A stretch of DNA of 64,000 bases from Globisporangium splendens. Lineage: Eukaryota; Oomycota; Peronosporomycetes; Pythiales; Pythiaceae. Position 1 is the stretch's first letter. Every line of letters starts with the position of its first letter. Shown in pieces: positions 10,692 through 21,778 of the stretch. The stretch covers positions 248,001-312,000 of the forward strand of contig VFIW01000043.1 in assembly GCA_006386115.1 (NCBI GenBank), in the 5' to 3' direction. A model generated the notes under the pieces. It saw only the letters and a program-made list of their open reading frames with translations, did not search any database and was not told where the DNA came from. The translations under genes were made by a program, and so were the position numbers.

Positions 10692-11957
10692 ATGGCGGAC
10701 AGCAGCGGCAGTGGAGACTTGTGGGTCGTCGGCGTCGCGCTCTCGCTCACGGCGACACTCTTCGGCACGCTCGGCAAGGTGTTCCTGAAGCTCGCGCACT
10801 CGTCCCCGCAGGGGTACTCGGTGCAACTCGCGGCCACACTCTGCGTGTTCGTGCTCAATCCGGTGTTTGATGCGCTCAGCTACGCCTACGCTGCGCAGGT
10901 AACGTGCATGTGCCAATGCTGTTGATACATGCTTTTGGTGCGCATTATGCGCTGACGATGGATAACTCATTGGGTTTGTATATGGTTGTGTTGCTGCTAT
11001 GCAGTCGATTCTCGCACCGATGGCAGGCTTCAGTGTCGTGTGGAACATCATCCTCTCGCCCTACATTTTGAAGGAGCGGCTGTCGATCCACGACCTCAAA
11101 GGCACAGCCGTGATCTTAATAGGCTGCATGCTCGTGGGCATCTCGGGCAGCCACGTCACGCCCAAGCACCAGAGCTCCGAGATCTACGCGCTCTTCACGG
11201 GACGCGTCTTCCTCTGGTACGCGACTGCAGCGATCGCGGGTGCAGCTCTGGTACGTTGCCTTGTCGTGCGATGCGCAGTCTGTTTTCATTATGATACTCA
11301 GCCGTTTCGGTGTATGTGCATCGCATTGTCTTTGCCATGCATATGAACAGCTCGTCTGGATCATTTGCACGACGGATCGACAGAGCGGCTGGCGGCGATT
11401 TGCGTACGGCGCGCTCTCGGGGCTCGTGGGCGGTAACCTCTACTTTCTCAAGGTGCGCACAGCGATTCTCTCTATTGCATGCATCAAATAGAGAGCAACT
11501 CGTCGTGCTAATGGGGACAATCTGCGCTATCGTTGTGTAGGCGTCTGTGGAGCTCTTGACGGAAGGCGGCGCCATTTGGGGTTATGTCGAGACGTATCTG
11601 ATCTTTGCCGCCGCGCTTTCCTCGGCTGGCGGCGGCATCTACATCCTCGACTTGGGACTGCGAGAGTACGACGCACTATACCTCGTGGCGATCTACCAGG
11701 CGTTCCTGATCCTCATCGGCTCGATCTCGGGCGTGATCTTCTTCCACGAGAACGCCGGCATGACGTCCTGGTGGCAGTCGTGTCTGTACCCGCTGAGTAT
11801 CATCACGACGGTCGCAGGAGTCATCATCCTCTCGGATAAGCAGACGGAATCCAGCGACAGCGAGCAGAAGACGGACATCTACTCCACCGGAGACGAAGAC
11901 AGTCCGCTCATGGTCACGGGCAAGTCCATCAACCACGGCGCCATCAACTCCGTGTAG
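10692..11957 (+). CDS. NIPA/DMT-superfamily membrane transporter, four exons
   Basis: Exons 10692..10898, 11005..11250, 11351..11452, 11541..11957, all joined in phase 0, give 323 residues. About nine hydrophobic helices are visible, for example LWVVGVALSLTATLFGTLGK, ILAPMAGFSVVWNIILSP, GTAVILIGCMLVGISG, VFLWYATAAIAGAALLVWII and TYLIFAAALSSAGGGIYILD. The LxAPMAGFSVVxN...LKERLS arrangement resembles the NIPA (magnesium transporter) branch of the drug/metabolite transporter superfamily. The tail is a soluble acidic segment with Ser/Asp. Location is presumably the plasma or an endosomal membrane. Magnesium as substrate is inferred from the family only; other DMT members carry metabolites. Confidence 0.75.
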
Positions 11958-12240
11958 AGAGAGCTGTAGCAACCAGGATACGATCAGCAAGCGACAGTAT
12001 AAGCTGATAGAACGAACCGCGCATTGTGCGACAAGAGCAGGGAACAGAGAGAACAAGACCTAACAAAGCATCGAAATGATATACTTATAATGTACTCAAA
12101 CCGAAGGGTCTTCCGCTTGGAATACGCGCTCACAAGCGAATATGCTTCTGACAATGGTCCATTATCATGTTTGCCTAATGGCATACCTACAGAGTAGCGC
12201 GGCATGCGGCTACTTGACTGTTCCTACGCACAAATCTAGT

Positions 12241-12777
12241 TTAACCGCAGCAGCCGTCAGCCTTGACGGCAGGGTCTGTGGGGTAGTACATGCCGGCGTC
12301 CTTGAGCTTACGGTTGATGAAGAACATCGCGCCGCCGATCACAGCGATGAGCGTCACGACGAACCCCACGATCACCTGCAGCGTCTCTTGGTACTCTTCC
12401 TCCTTCTTGCGGGCCGCGGCGGCTTCACGCTGCGCGCGAGTCTGCTTCTTGGCCTTCTTCTTGGCTTTCTTCGGCTTTGGCTTGGCTTCGTCGCTGCCCG
12501 CCGAGTTCTTGCGCGCCAGGAAGCGCTGGATCTTGCGCGCGACCTCGGCGCGGCATCGCTCCGACACCGCCTCCGGGTTCTTCGGGTTGGCCTGCACTTC
12601 CGCCACGCACTTGTTCGAGACCTTCATCATGATGCTCGCGAACTCGTCCTCGGTCAGCGGCGGCAGGCGGTCACCGTTCGCGTCCACGGTTTCTTCGCGC
12701 ACGCCTTCGTCAGCAGCGACATGCGCTGCGAACGCGAGCACCACGCAGAGCGCCAACAGCGAGAAGAAGCGGCGCAT
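12241..12777 (-). CDS. Small basic type I membrane protein, unknown function
   Basis: 178 residues, intronless. The start at 12777 opens a signal peptide (MRRFFSLLALCVVLAFAAHVAA). The ectodomain carries two Cys (NKCVAEV and SERCRAEV), then a long Lys/Ala-rich, probably helical stretch (KPKPKKAKKKAKKQTRAQRE, about 95-125), one membrane helix (VIVGFVVTLIAVIGGAMFFI, about 135-155) and a short tail ending in GCCG. Upstream in-frame codons to 12921 lack a signal-like composition, so I reject them. No family recognised; comparable in plan to 8793..10061. The Lys/Ala-rich helix just before the membrane could be a coiled coil or a lipid-binding helix. Confidence 0.75.
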   Translation of the reverse strand: MRRFFSLLALCVVLAFAAHVAADEGVREETVDANGDRLPPLTEDEFASIMMKVSNKCVAEVQANPKNPEAVSERCRAEVARKIQRFLARKNSAGSDEAKPKPKKAKKKAKKQTRAQREAAAARKKEEEYQETLQVIVGFVVTLIAVIGGAMFFINRKLKDAGMYYPTDPAVKADGCCG

Positions 12778-13275
12778 GGCGAGCTTGTGGTACAGAAAGT
12801 AGTGGCTGGTCGATGCGTCTTCCGCGTCCGGTTGGAGAGTGATCGCGGAAATGCGCCAGCGCGATGCGATGCTGGCGAGGTGACAAGTGGCAGTAGACGG
12901 CACGCAAGCGACGATCTGCAAAGTCAGTTTTGGACGCTCATACTTAGAAGGATATACACAGTACTGTCATGCAAAAAACGTTGGTTATTTGCAAGTCACG
13001 TTATTTTTATCGGCACAAGCAGCGTCAACATTGCACAGCATGTCTTGATACAACACTTCTGGAATGTTGATGCAAATTTAGACGTATTAGTTTTGGACGG
13101 GTATGCATATTTGCAATGCTCAATTGAGTTCAAATCCATCACAGGTCTCTGAAGTGACTTTAAAAAAATCCTATGACTTTTGATCTCCTGTAAACACATA
13201 TTAGAGAGGGCAAACACCACTGCGATTCGCATTTTTTTGGCGGGAGTTGCCATCACTTGCGAATCTCCAGGCACC
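12778..13275. other. Divergent spacer, 498 bp
   Basis: Lies between the minus-strand membrane protein and the plus-strand CENP-B-like gene, so it should contain both promoters. AT-rich from about 12960 to 13210; no exon seen. Confidence 0.5.
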
Positions 13276-13869
13276 ATGCCGCCGAAAGCCAAGGCGAAGG
13301 CCAAGGCGCGGTCGCGCGTCGTGTACCGCCTGACGAAGGCGCAGATGGCGGTGCCCGTGCGCATCCACCTCACGAACAAGCAGAAGACCTTCCTGCGCGC
13401 GCACCGGCGCGAGAACCCGGACATGAAGCTGCAAGAGCTCTGCGACTGGGCCAAAGAGACGTTCGCGCTGCCGAATGCGCCTGCGGTGTCCGCGCTGAGC
13501 ACGGTGCTCAAGCAGCCCGACATCACGGACAAGGCGGCTGAGCAGATCAAAGTCAACCGCAAGCGCGAGACGCGCGTGCTGGAAGAAGAGCTCTGCGCCT
13601 GGATCGTGCAGTGTGAAGAGCTCGGCATGCCTCGGCTCACGGGCTCGGCGATCCGAAACCAGGCGCAGGCCATTTGCCGCGAGCGGCTCGCGCGGGACGA
13701 TATCTCTCCAGAAGAGCGCGGTGCACTCTCGGCGCTTAGGTTCTCGAACGGCTGGCTGCATGGCTTCCAGACACGATATCGCAATGCGGCGCACGGGAAC
13801 GCCAGCTCCTCGGGGAATGCACAGCAAGGGGGACGCAAACCTGTGACGATGCGCTCGGTGCTCAACTGA
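13276..13869 (+). CDS. CENP-B/Tc5-type HTH DNA-binding protein
   Basis: 197 residues, intronless. The amino end is basic (PPKAKAKAKARSR). Two helix-turn-helix segments in the order of CENP-B and pogo/Tigger transposases follow: about 30-75 (LTNKQKTFLRAHRRENPDMK...) and about 95-170 (ETRVLEEELCAWIVQCEELG ... SNGWLHGFQTRY). The block FSNGWLHGFQTRY fits the end of the Tc5-type DNA-binding domain. The DDE nuclease domain that follows in transposases is absent; the frame stops 20-odd residues later. It may be a domesticated DNA-binding half or a truncated element. No inverted repeats were seen around it. Confidence 0.75.
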   Translation: MPPKAKAKAKARSRVVYRLTKAQMAVPVRIHLTNKQKTFLRAHRRENPDMKLQELCDWAKETFALPNAPAVSALSTVLKQPDITDKAAEQIKVNRKRETRVLEEELCAWIVQCEELGMPRLTGSAIRNQAQAICRERLARDDISPEERGALSALRFSNGWLHGFQTRYRNAAHGNASSSGNAQQGGRKPVTMRSVLN

Positions 13870-14004
13870 TGGCTTGAGTTGATTTTTGTCCGGAAAATGC
13901 AAGCGTCTTAATTGTTTTTTATACCCTATACATAGTGCAAGGGGGAGCCTCTATACAAAAACGAAATCTTACCATTCTTGCAGTTGGCGTGCGTGCTGTG
14001 CTCA

Positions 14005-17000
14005 CTACTGCTGGATGGATCGCTTTGCAAGCGACGTGAAGATGGAATCGGGCTGACTCAGCAAATCCGACGGCGCACCGAATTCCGCCACGCGGCCAGC
14101 ATCCATGACCGCGATCTTGTCGCAGTGCAGGATCGTGTGGATGCGGTGCGCGATGATCAGCACGGTCTTGGTCACAAACGTGTCCTGGATCGTTTTCTGG
14201 ATCAGCGTGTCCGTTGTCGTGTCCACGTTCGCCGTCGCTTCATCGAGCACCACGATCTTGCTGTCCTTGAGCAGCGCGCGCGCGATACAGAGCAGTTGGC
14301 GTTGTCCGACAGACAGGTTGTCGCCGCTCTCGGAGATGGCAAAGTCCAGTCCACTTCCCCATTTCGTGACCGTCTCCGCGAGTTGGACCTGTTGCAACAC
14401 TGACCAAATGGCGTCGTCCGCGTACTCGTTGTAAGGGTCCAGGTTGTCGCGTAGCGAGCCACTGTACAACACAGGATCTTGCGGGATGATCGCCAAACTG
14501 CGCCGAAGTTCGCGCAGCTTCACGCTCTGGATGTCCACGCCATCGATGCGCACGGTGCCGCTCTCAAACTCGCAGATGCGGAAGAGAGCGATCATGAGCG
14601 AACTCTTGCCCGCGCCAGTGCGACCGCAGATCCCAACTTTCTCGCCGCCCCGGATCTCCATATCCACGCCACGGAGCACCAATGGGAGCTCCGGGCGATA
14701 CTTAAGACATAGATTGTCAAATGTGATCGCACCCTGCGATGGCCAAACCTCTGGGTTCATAGGTGTGCAATTAGCACCATCCTCTTCGTTTGGAATTGTG
14801 CGAAAGTGCAGCAAGCGCTCGACGCTCGTCATCACGTTGTCAGTCCTGTCCACGGCGCGCACGGTGGCTTGGATGACAGATGTCAGTGACAGGGAGTACG
14901 TCAACGAAAGCCCGGCCGCAACAGCGGAGATCTGGCCCTTTGTGGCCACCAGATAGATCGACACGACTAAAATGATCAACGCCGACAACCCGTCCAAACG
15001 CACGGCGAGCCAGCGACCCGCAGACCAGTACGTGAAGAACACGGTCGCGTTCGCGTCCACGGTCGTTTTGTTCAGTGCCACAAACGTGTCTTGCATTTTG
15101 AACGCTCGAATGGTCTGGAGTCCGGTCAGTGTTTCCCCAAACAGGTTGTACACAGGAGTGCGCGTGACACCTTCAAGCCGCTTGACTTCACGCGAAGTCT
15201 TCTGGAAGAAGTACGTCGCGACAACGAACACGCCGATCATTGGGATGTATGAGATGCCGATCCAGTATGACGACAGCGCCGAGACGACCAGCGAACCGAG
15301 GAGCAACGCAACATTCTGGAACGCCATCTGATACGACTGCGGCAGCCCAGCGTCGAGTTGGTCGAGGTCGTTTGAGAATCGGTTCAGGATTCGGCCCACA
15401 GGCGTCACGTCAAAGTACCGGTTCACTGGAGCGCCTAGTACACGTCGGAAAAGCTCGTTGTGCATATTCTTGGAGCTGCGAATGCACGCTTCGACCAGGA
15501 ACAGTCCGCGCGCGATGATCAGAATACAGCAGAGCACGATGAAGCCTAGATACCACATGCCAAATGTCAAGTTTGAAAACGTCGGGTCCACGCCGTCGCG
15601 TACCATGTTTCTCGCCCAGTGGCCCTGCCACCAGTCCACCAAAGTGCGCACGCCTTGACTTATGCAGTAGAACACAAGCAGGAAAATCAACACCACGAAG
15701 CCATTGATGTCCGTGCCATCGAAGTACGACTTGTAAATTTGCGCACGCACTTTGCCCTTCACGCGATCTTCGGTTTGGATGAGCTTCTTTGGGTCATCGC
15801 CGCTTTCCGCTGCCTTCTTAGACAGTGCGTCTTCTTTGGTTTCTGTGCTTGTCGCTTCGACAACAGACGCAATGGCGACCGCCGTGTTGTGCTGCTTGAT
15901 GCCTTCCATACTCCCGTCATGCTCGTCAATCACATCATTCTCCAACTTGTCCAGGGCTTCACTCTGCAATTTCAGCTCTGGGAACTGCGCGAGCACTTCA
16001 TCATATGTACCGTCGGCAGCAATCCGACCATCTTGAACCACCAATATTTTGTCGGCGTGCACAAGCAGATCGTAGTGGCTGTTCAAGACAAGCAACCGCG
16101 TTTTGTCCTTGGCGAGACCCACGATGCATTGCTCGAAAATGGCGTGCGCGACATGCGGATCCACCGCGCTCAGTGGGTCGTCCAGTATCAAAATGTCGTA
16201 GTCTGAGCGATAGATCGCGCGCGCGATCGCGACACGAGCCTTCTGGCCGCCACTCAAGTTGATGCCACGCTCGCCGATCTCGGTCTGGTCGCCGTTTGGC
16301 AGCGCGTTCAAGTCTAGCGCGAGCTGTGAGGCTTCAAGCACTTTTTCATACTGCTCCGTGTCGAAAGCCGCTTCAAAGAGGATGTTGTCTCGAACGCTGG
16401 AGTTCCGGATCCAGGACTCTTGACTCACGAACGAGATCTCGCCACTGACGTGGAGATCCCCGTTCAGCAGTGACATTTCACCGAGGATCCCGCTCAGGAA
16501 GCTCGACTTACCAGACCCGACTGTGCCGACGATCATCACCAATTGGCCAGGATCAATCTCAACGTTGATCCCTTCCAAGGTGAACCCCGTTGATGGCATG
16601 GCAACAATGTTATTGTTTGCAATATCAGCAGCATCAACTTTGTCGTGGTCTACGGTCACAACAATAACGTCAGCAGAAGACACTGGTCGAGACCACGCAA
16701 AGTGCGCATCTCGAACCGAGATGCTTCCTGGAGTGGTACCAGCTCCATTGTCTTCCTTATCCAACGCTAACGCGTCGAGCTCCTCGCCTGCCAAGTACGT
16801 ATCGATGCGATCAAATGCGACTTTGCCCTGCGAGATCGTCGCGACGGCACGTGGGAACACATTCACGGCCGCGCGACAGATGTTCACCATCGCGATCAAC
16901 GTGAAAGCGTCAGTGACGGTGATCGTGCCTTGGATGAGCACGTACACACCGAGCGTGACGCCCGAGAGTAGCGTCGGCGTCAAGAACAACATGGTCGCAT

Positions 17001-18090
17001 TCATTATCTGCAGCGTGTGGAACGTGCGGAACAGCGTGACTTCTTTGTCGCGAATTTTCTCGACACGACGCGCAAGAGAATCCTCCCACGCATAAAACTT
17101 CATGACACGAATCCCCTGGAGCGCTTCGGACGTCACTTTGACGCGCTCGTCGACGACGCGCAGTAGCTGCCGCTGCACTTGGCCGATACGATCTGCTTGG
17201 TGCAGCGAAGCGTAGATGATCACGGCCAACAGCGCAGCGCCACACAACGCCGACCACACGTTGAAGAGAAATGCAATGAGCACAATGGTCAAAATGAACC
17301 CAAATGGGGCGATGAAGAACCACGGACCGTCGTTCATGCAGTTGAATGCACGCTCAGCGTCGATGCTCATCAGCGTCATGATCTCACCCGTCGTGTACGC
17401 CTGACGAGCAGCGGACGAGAGTCGCAGCGATTTCTGGTAGATCACATCCATGATCACACTGCGCAGGTTCGCCCCGAGCCGCTGCGAGATGAAGAAGCCG
17501 CAATTCAGGCATACGATCGAGAGTAGCGACGTCGCCGTCATCATCACAACCAGAACGTACCCACTTTCGACCCCAAAGACATTCTTGCGGTTGTTCAGGA
17601 AATCGAGAATTGCCTGTGCAATGTACGATTGCAACGCCAAAGCAAACGTGTACACGAGATAGAGCGCAAGCACGATCAAGATATCGCGGCGGAAGGTCTT
17701 CACGATCGCACGTACAAGCGGCGAGAACAACCGGGGCTTGACGCCTTCTTCGCGTGGTGTTTTCTTCTGTCCTGGTGCGTACGATTTCATAAACTTGTCA
17801 TACAGCACGTCGCAGGAATCTTCTTTCGCTACGGGCCAGACGTCTTCCAGTTCGAGCACTTTGCGCGCACCAAGCGACACCAGCGGCTGTAGCCATGCGA
17901 TCGTGATAAACGACCACAGTGACGCCGACGAGATCGGATTTTCCTGATCTCGGTGTGGTCCTCGTTGTGAGTACTTGCCAACGAACGTGAGTGGCGCGTC
18001 GTTTCTTTCCAGCGACACTTGGGCTTGCGGCTTGGGCGTCGGCGGCAGTGCCTCGTAGTGGCCGTCGTCCTTCACAGCTGCGGGCTTCAT
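14005..18090 (-). CDS. ABCC/MRP-type ABC transporter, full length, intronless
   Basis: 1,361 residues in one open frame. Layout TMD1-NBD1-TMD2-NBD2, as in short MRP/ABCC transporters lacking TMD0. NBD1: Walker A GTVGSGKSS (about 521), signature LSGGQKAR (about 611), Walker B ILILDDPLSAVD (about 633). NBD2: Walker A GRTGAGKSS (about 1155), signature LSVGQRQ (about 1258), Walker B IVVLDEATANVD (about 1281), switch His in IIAHR. The DDPLSAVD sequence in NBD1 is typical of ABCC. Such pumps export glutathione, glucuronide or drug conjugates across plasma or vacuolar membranes; the substrate here is not predictable. A linker of about 60 polar residues separates NBD1 from TMD2. The start is the ATG at 18090, just upstream of the conserved pre-TMD1 segment containing SLWSFITIAWLQPLVSLG. 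Confidence 0.95.
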   Translation of the reverse strand: MKPAAVKDDGHYEALPPTPKPQAQVSLERNDAPLTFVGKYSQRGPHRDQENPISSASLWSFITIAWLQPLVSLGARKVLELEDVWPVAKEDSCDVLYDKFMKSYAPGQKKTPREEGVKPRLFSPLVRAIVKTFRRDILIVLALYLVYTFALALQSYIAQAILDFLNNRKNVFGVESGYVLVVMMTATSLLSIVCLNCGFFISQRLGANLRSVIMDVIYQKSLRLSSAARQAYTTGEIMTLMSIDAERAFNCMNDGPWFFIAPFGFILTIVLIAFLFNVWSALCGAALLAVIIYASLHQADRIGQVQRQLLRVVDERVKVTSEALQGIRVMKFYAWEDSLARRVEKIRDKEVTLFRTFHTLQIMNATMLFLTPTLLSGVTLGVYVLIQGTITVTDAFTLIAMVNICRAAVNVFPRAVATISQGKVAFDRIDTYLAGEELDALALDKEDNGAGTTPGSISVRDAHFAWSRPVSSADVIVVTVDHDKVDAADIANNNIVAMPSTGFTLEGINVEIDPGQLVMIVGTVGSGKSSFLSGILGEMSLLNGDLHVSGEISFVSQESWIRNSSVRDNILFEAAFDTEQYEKVLEASQLALDLNALPNGDQTEIGERGINLSGGQKARVAIARAIYRSDYDILILDDPLSAVDPHVAHAIFEQCIVGLAKDKTRLLVLNSHYDLLVHADKILVVQDGRIAADGTYDEVLAQFPELKLQSEALDKLENDVIDEHDGSMEGIKQHNTAVAIASVVEATSTETKEDALSKKAAESGDDPKKLIQTEDRVKGKVRAQIYKSYFDGTDINGFVVLIFLLVFYCISQGVRTLVDWWQGHWARNMVRDGVDPTFSNLTFGMWYLGFIVLCCILIIARGLFLVEACIRSSKNMHNELFRRVLGAPVNRYFDVTPVGRILNRFSNDLDQLDAGLPQSYQMAFQNVALLLGSLVVSALSSYWIGISYIPMIGVFVVATYFFQKTSREVKRLEGVTRTPVYNLFGETLTGLQTIRAFKMQDTFVALNKTTVDANATVFFTYWSAGRWLAVRLDGLSALIILVVSIYLVATKGQISAVAAGLSLTYSLSLTSVIQATVRAVDRTDNVMTSVERLLHFRTIPNEEDGANCTPMNPEVWPSQGAITFDNLCLKYRPELPLVLRGVDMEIRGGEKVGICGRTGAGKSSLMIALFRICEFESGTVRIDGVDIQSVKLRELRRSLAIIPQDPVLYSGSLRDNLDPYNEYADDAIWSVLQQVQLAETVTKWGSGLDFAISESGDNLSVGQRQLLCIARALLKDSKIVVLDEATANVDTTTDTLIQKTIQDTFVTKTVLIIAHRIHTILHCDKIAVMDAGRVAEFGAPSDLLSQPDSIFTSLAKRSIQQ

Positions 18091-19175
18091 CCTGAGTCGT
18101 CAGCAGCTTCAACGTGTCTTGAGCTTGATGCACGAGTCGGTAGTTGAAGGCAAATGCGCGAATGAGGAAGCCCTCGTGGACGACGGAGGCACAAACAAAC
18201 CAGGCGGCGGCTGAAGGATGCGCCTACAGACACAGCAGACGACGCGTCATTCTGCTTCCGGACCCTCACCAGCCAACGCTCCTGGGGTGTGCTGTCGTGT
18301 GGCATAAACGACCACTCATCCTCGTCCAAATGCTTCCGGCGTGATCCAAAAGTGGTCAATTGACAGACACACTCATCATGGAGCACGCACTTGAAGTCGG
18401 AGTGTGATTATTGGTAGTTTCCAATTTTCTCCAAGTTGTATACTGTTGTGCTTTTGATAATGCTGTTTATGCATGATGTATACAACTATGCGTAATTAAG
18501 AATGTGCCACTAACCAGTTTGCATTTAACACCACTGTGCGAAGCAACGAACTGTTGGAAGAAACGCCGTTTGGCCGCCTACACACATCCGTCCGCGGACA
18601 GATCAGTGTATTTTATCGACAGGTGTAGCCATCTGAGCGTCGCGAGCACGCTTGCGCTCCGTGTCTCACACGAGTCCTTCTGTGTCTCCCCAGCCAACCA
18701 CACCCACACACAGCCACGCAACAATGCACCAAGCAAGGCTCATGCGAATGTGGCCAAAAAGACGCCATCGTCGCACTTAATGAACAAGTCACAGTACGCT
18801 ACCAATCAGACGTTGGTTATTTTTGGTCTGACGTGGAGAATCGGACTGCCTGCAGGTTCAGTGTCCAGCTTGCCGCACTCAGTGTATACGACTACACAGT
18901 AAAATCTATTTCAGCAGGCCATTGTAGTTACCATTTAATTCAATTATTGATCTGTTTGAAGAGGGTACCTATAATAAAGGGTGTCTGAGTCTCGCCGCCT
19001 AGCAGAATGCCGCCACCTGCTGTTCTTTCTGCGTGGGTTAAAGTAAAAATACACTCGCATTGCCATTGCCCTGAGCCGTCCGCCGTCCTGCGTGCTCCTC
19101 CGCTCCCTCCTCCATCTACGCCTGTACGACTCTGCAAAGGTGGCGCCCGCCGACTCGTCCTCCGCGTTCAACAGA
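18091..19175. other. Divergent spacer, 1.1 kb
   Basis: Separates the minus-strand ABC transporter from the plus-strand SNARE gene. A CCAAT box lies at 18802-18806. No exon with family resemblance on either strand. Confidence 0.5.
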
Positions 19176-20268
19176 ATGACGTCCATCTTCGACGGCTACG
19201 ACGAGGAGTACCGCGCGCTCACAAGCGACATCTCCAAGAAGATCAGCGAGGTCGCGTCCTATGAAGACCAGCAAGGTGCGAAGACGACTAGAGCTTTGTC
19301 TTAATGCGCGCGCGTGCGGGAACGGTGTGGACTGACTGGTTTTGTATTGGTAATGGTGTGTACAGAGAAGAAGAAGTCGAGTATCATCCACATTGGCGAC
19401 CTCCTGACCCAAGCGAGCCAATTGGTACGGAGAACGCGCACGTTGCGCACTTAGCTCAACGCGAACAGCTACTTCTTACCTGTTGCTTTTGCGTTATAGG
19501 TTCAACAAATGGAGCTGGAAGTGCGCAGTCTGGATGCTGCAACGCGTCGCGAGCTGTCGAAGAAGGTGGATCAGTACAAAAAGAGTCTGGCGTCGCTGAA
19601 GGACGATCACACCAAGATCCGGGAGAAAGAGGAACGCGAAGGGCTCTTTGGCAACCGCGACGACTTGGCGGTGCGTTTTGGGCCTCGGTTGAGTATTTTG
19701 TGCAGTGAGTGACGCTGACGTGTCCAAACCTTCTTCTTCTTCTTGTGGCTACGTTTGTGTAGAAATCGTCGGAGGATCAACGCAATCGCATGAAGGCAGC
19801 GACGGACAAGTACGTGGCTTTTGTATCTATTTCATGATATGCGAGCTGTCCCATTGATTGTGCTATGTGCTGGTTGTTTTGCATTTGTGTAGAATGAAAG
19901 GCACGACGGACAAGATCGATGCAGCACGACGAACTGTGGCCGAGACCGAAGAAGTTGGTACGTCTTCTCTCTCTTTCATCATACTCTAGCGCTCGTCTCT
20001 CACATTGAAAATGCACTTCCTAATGTGCCTTTGCATTCTCTTTCGCACAGCTTTGGCCATTACGGACGAACTAGGACGCAATCGCGAGAAGATCCAAGCC
20101 ACAAGAGACAAGGTCAAAGGCGTGAACGACATGGCGCGTCGCGGTGGCAACATTGTCAGCCGCATGTCGGCACGAGACAAGCGACAGCGAATGGCGCTCA
20201 TGGCGGCTGCTGGCTTCATTGTGCTCGCGATTCTTTTGCTGATCTACTTTGGTATTTTCAAAAAGTAA
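19176..20268 (+). CDS. VTI1: VTI1-type Qb-SNARE, six exons
   Basis: Exons 19176..19275, 19366..19424, 19500..19670, 19763..19809, 19893..19957, 20051..20268 give 219 residues, the usual length of Vti1. The amino half (MTSIFDGYDEEYRALTSDIS...) matches the Vti1 N-terminal three-helix region; the block KKVDQYKKSLASLKDD is typical. The SNARE heptads run from about residue 130, with TVAETEEVALAITDELGRNR as the core. The zero-layer residue should be the Gln expected of Qb SNAREs; ETEE..A..I..EL..NREKI fits. A carboxy-terminal anchor follows (ALMAAAGFIVLAILLLIYFG). Vti1 acts in Golgi-endosome-vacuole fusion. An in-frame upstream extension to 19092 exists but starts outside the conserved domain. Confidence 0.85.
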
Positions 20269-20480
20269 TCTCTTTCCAGAATACACACCTTTATTGCCAT
20301 TTTGGACGCATGACGAGTGCACGAGACAAGGAAGTGCAAGTGTGCGCCACCAACGGGTAAACTCATCTTTATAACGGTGTTGCCTTTAACTCAATTACGT
20401 GCATGCAGTGGCAGTGAAACAAAGGACAGTGGACAGTGACGTCCTCCAAACAAGGACAACTCCCCCTTCAGATTGTTTGT

Positions 20481-21476
20481 TTACACGGCAAAGCGCTCGC
20501 TCTGTTCGTGCTTGATCGTGGTCTCTTCGTTCACAGGCACGGGGTTTGGGTGGCGGAGCGACGCGAGTTGAGGCTTGGTGGACGGCGCGGGCTTGTTCTG
20601 GAGCTGGCGACCGCGCTTCACGATCACGATCGGCGCGTAGCCGTTGCTGAGTCGTCTGCGGTGATGGAAGAGCAGCCCGATGGACACGACGGCCGAGCCG
20701 AGCACGACAAAGATGCCCATGGGCGAGCGCGTGAACGTCTTGTCCTGCGAGTTGCTCACCGAGTCGAGCGGCATGTTCGGCGTGTCAAAGATGCCGATCG
20801 CGAGGTTCGTGCCGTAGAACTTGCCTTTTTCGTACTGCTCCACGATCTTGGCGCGCTCGTCGGCTTTCGACGACAAGTGCAAACACGACAGAAAGATAAT
20901 TGAACGAGGAGCGGCGACAATGGCGCTTTAGGCGATGTTGCGTACCTGCAAGCGCATGGTGTTTGAACCCGTCCAAGCTCCACGAGTGAGCGGCGTCGAG
21001 TGTCATTAGAATGCTGTAGATCTCCACCTTGGACATGTCAAACGTGCAACTACATTCGCAAAAGGATCAGCACATGCATCCTCACATCAAGAGCTCATTT
21101 CAAAGCCAGGTGGGTCTCACCTTGTCTTGGCTCCTCGCATTTTCGCGTCATCCTTCGAGTCCTCGACGCACTCCGTGATCGGCGCCAACTGTACGAGCAT
21201 CGCGATCAGCGTGTCGTCCGTCGCGTTCGCCTTGGACTGACTGGCGGAGATCACGCTCACAGGGTTGAAGCGCAGCTCTGGCGCCGTGTGCAGCTGCTGG
21301 TTGAGCTTTCTCACGCCGATCTCGCAGGCCGTGAACAGCGTCCTACACGTCGGAATCGCTTGAAGCTGGCTGATCTCGATGCCGAGACATTCGTTCAGCT
21401 CGGCCTGGACTACGGTTCTTCCCGTGACGACAACGGCAACAAGAACGAGCAGCACAGAGAGCAGATGTGGACGCAT
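20481..21476 (-). CDS. Secreted-type single-pass membrane protein, unknown, three exons
   Basis: Exons 21476..21121, 21049..20946 and 20863..20481 give 280 residues; phases 2 and 1 close. The start opens a signal peptide (MRPHLLSVLLVLVAVVVTG..., cleavage near VQAEL). The luminal part has about five Cys (ECLG, TCRT, TACE, TECV, SCTF), suggesting disulphides. A predicted membrane helix (MGIFVVLGSAVVSIGLLF) precedes an RRR stop-transfer and a basic, Pro-rich cytoplasmic tail. No family recognised. The exon 3 acceptor (CGAAAG at 20864) is less pyrimidine-rich than usual, so that junction is the weakest; it is chosen because it keeps the helical ADERAKIVEQYEKGKFYG in frame. Confidence 0.65.
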
Positions 21477-21778
21477 GCTGCTGGTGGTCTCGACAGACGA
21501 ATTGTGAGTGAAGAGCTTGCGGTTGCTTTGTCGGTTTGTTTGTTTTCCACAGAGTGAGAAAACCTTCCAGAAGTCCCTCTCGTTCCTTGAAGATCCCATT
21601 TCGTGGATCATTGGCGAAGAGTCGCGATCTTTTTGAAACATTGGTTGCGATTACGCCATCTTGCTGCATCAGGAGACCAGCAAGTCTCGCGTGATTGCAA
21701 TGAGGGAATGAAATGTATTTGCTGCAAAAGACACTCTTTTTTTCTCTCTTAGCTGGTAAGGTAATGTGTCTGCTTCCA

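Noticed and set aside
12142..13152. 336-codon plus-strand frame over the small membrane protein
   Set aside because: Antisense of 12241..12777 with AT-rich flanks; no signal peptide or domain.
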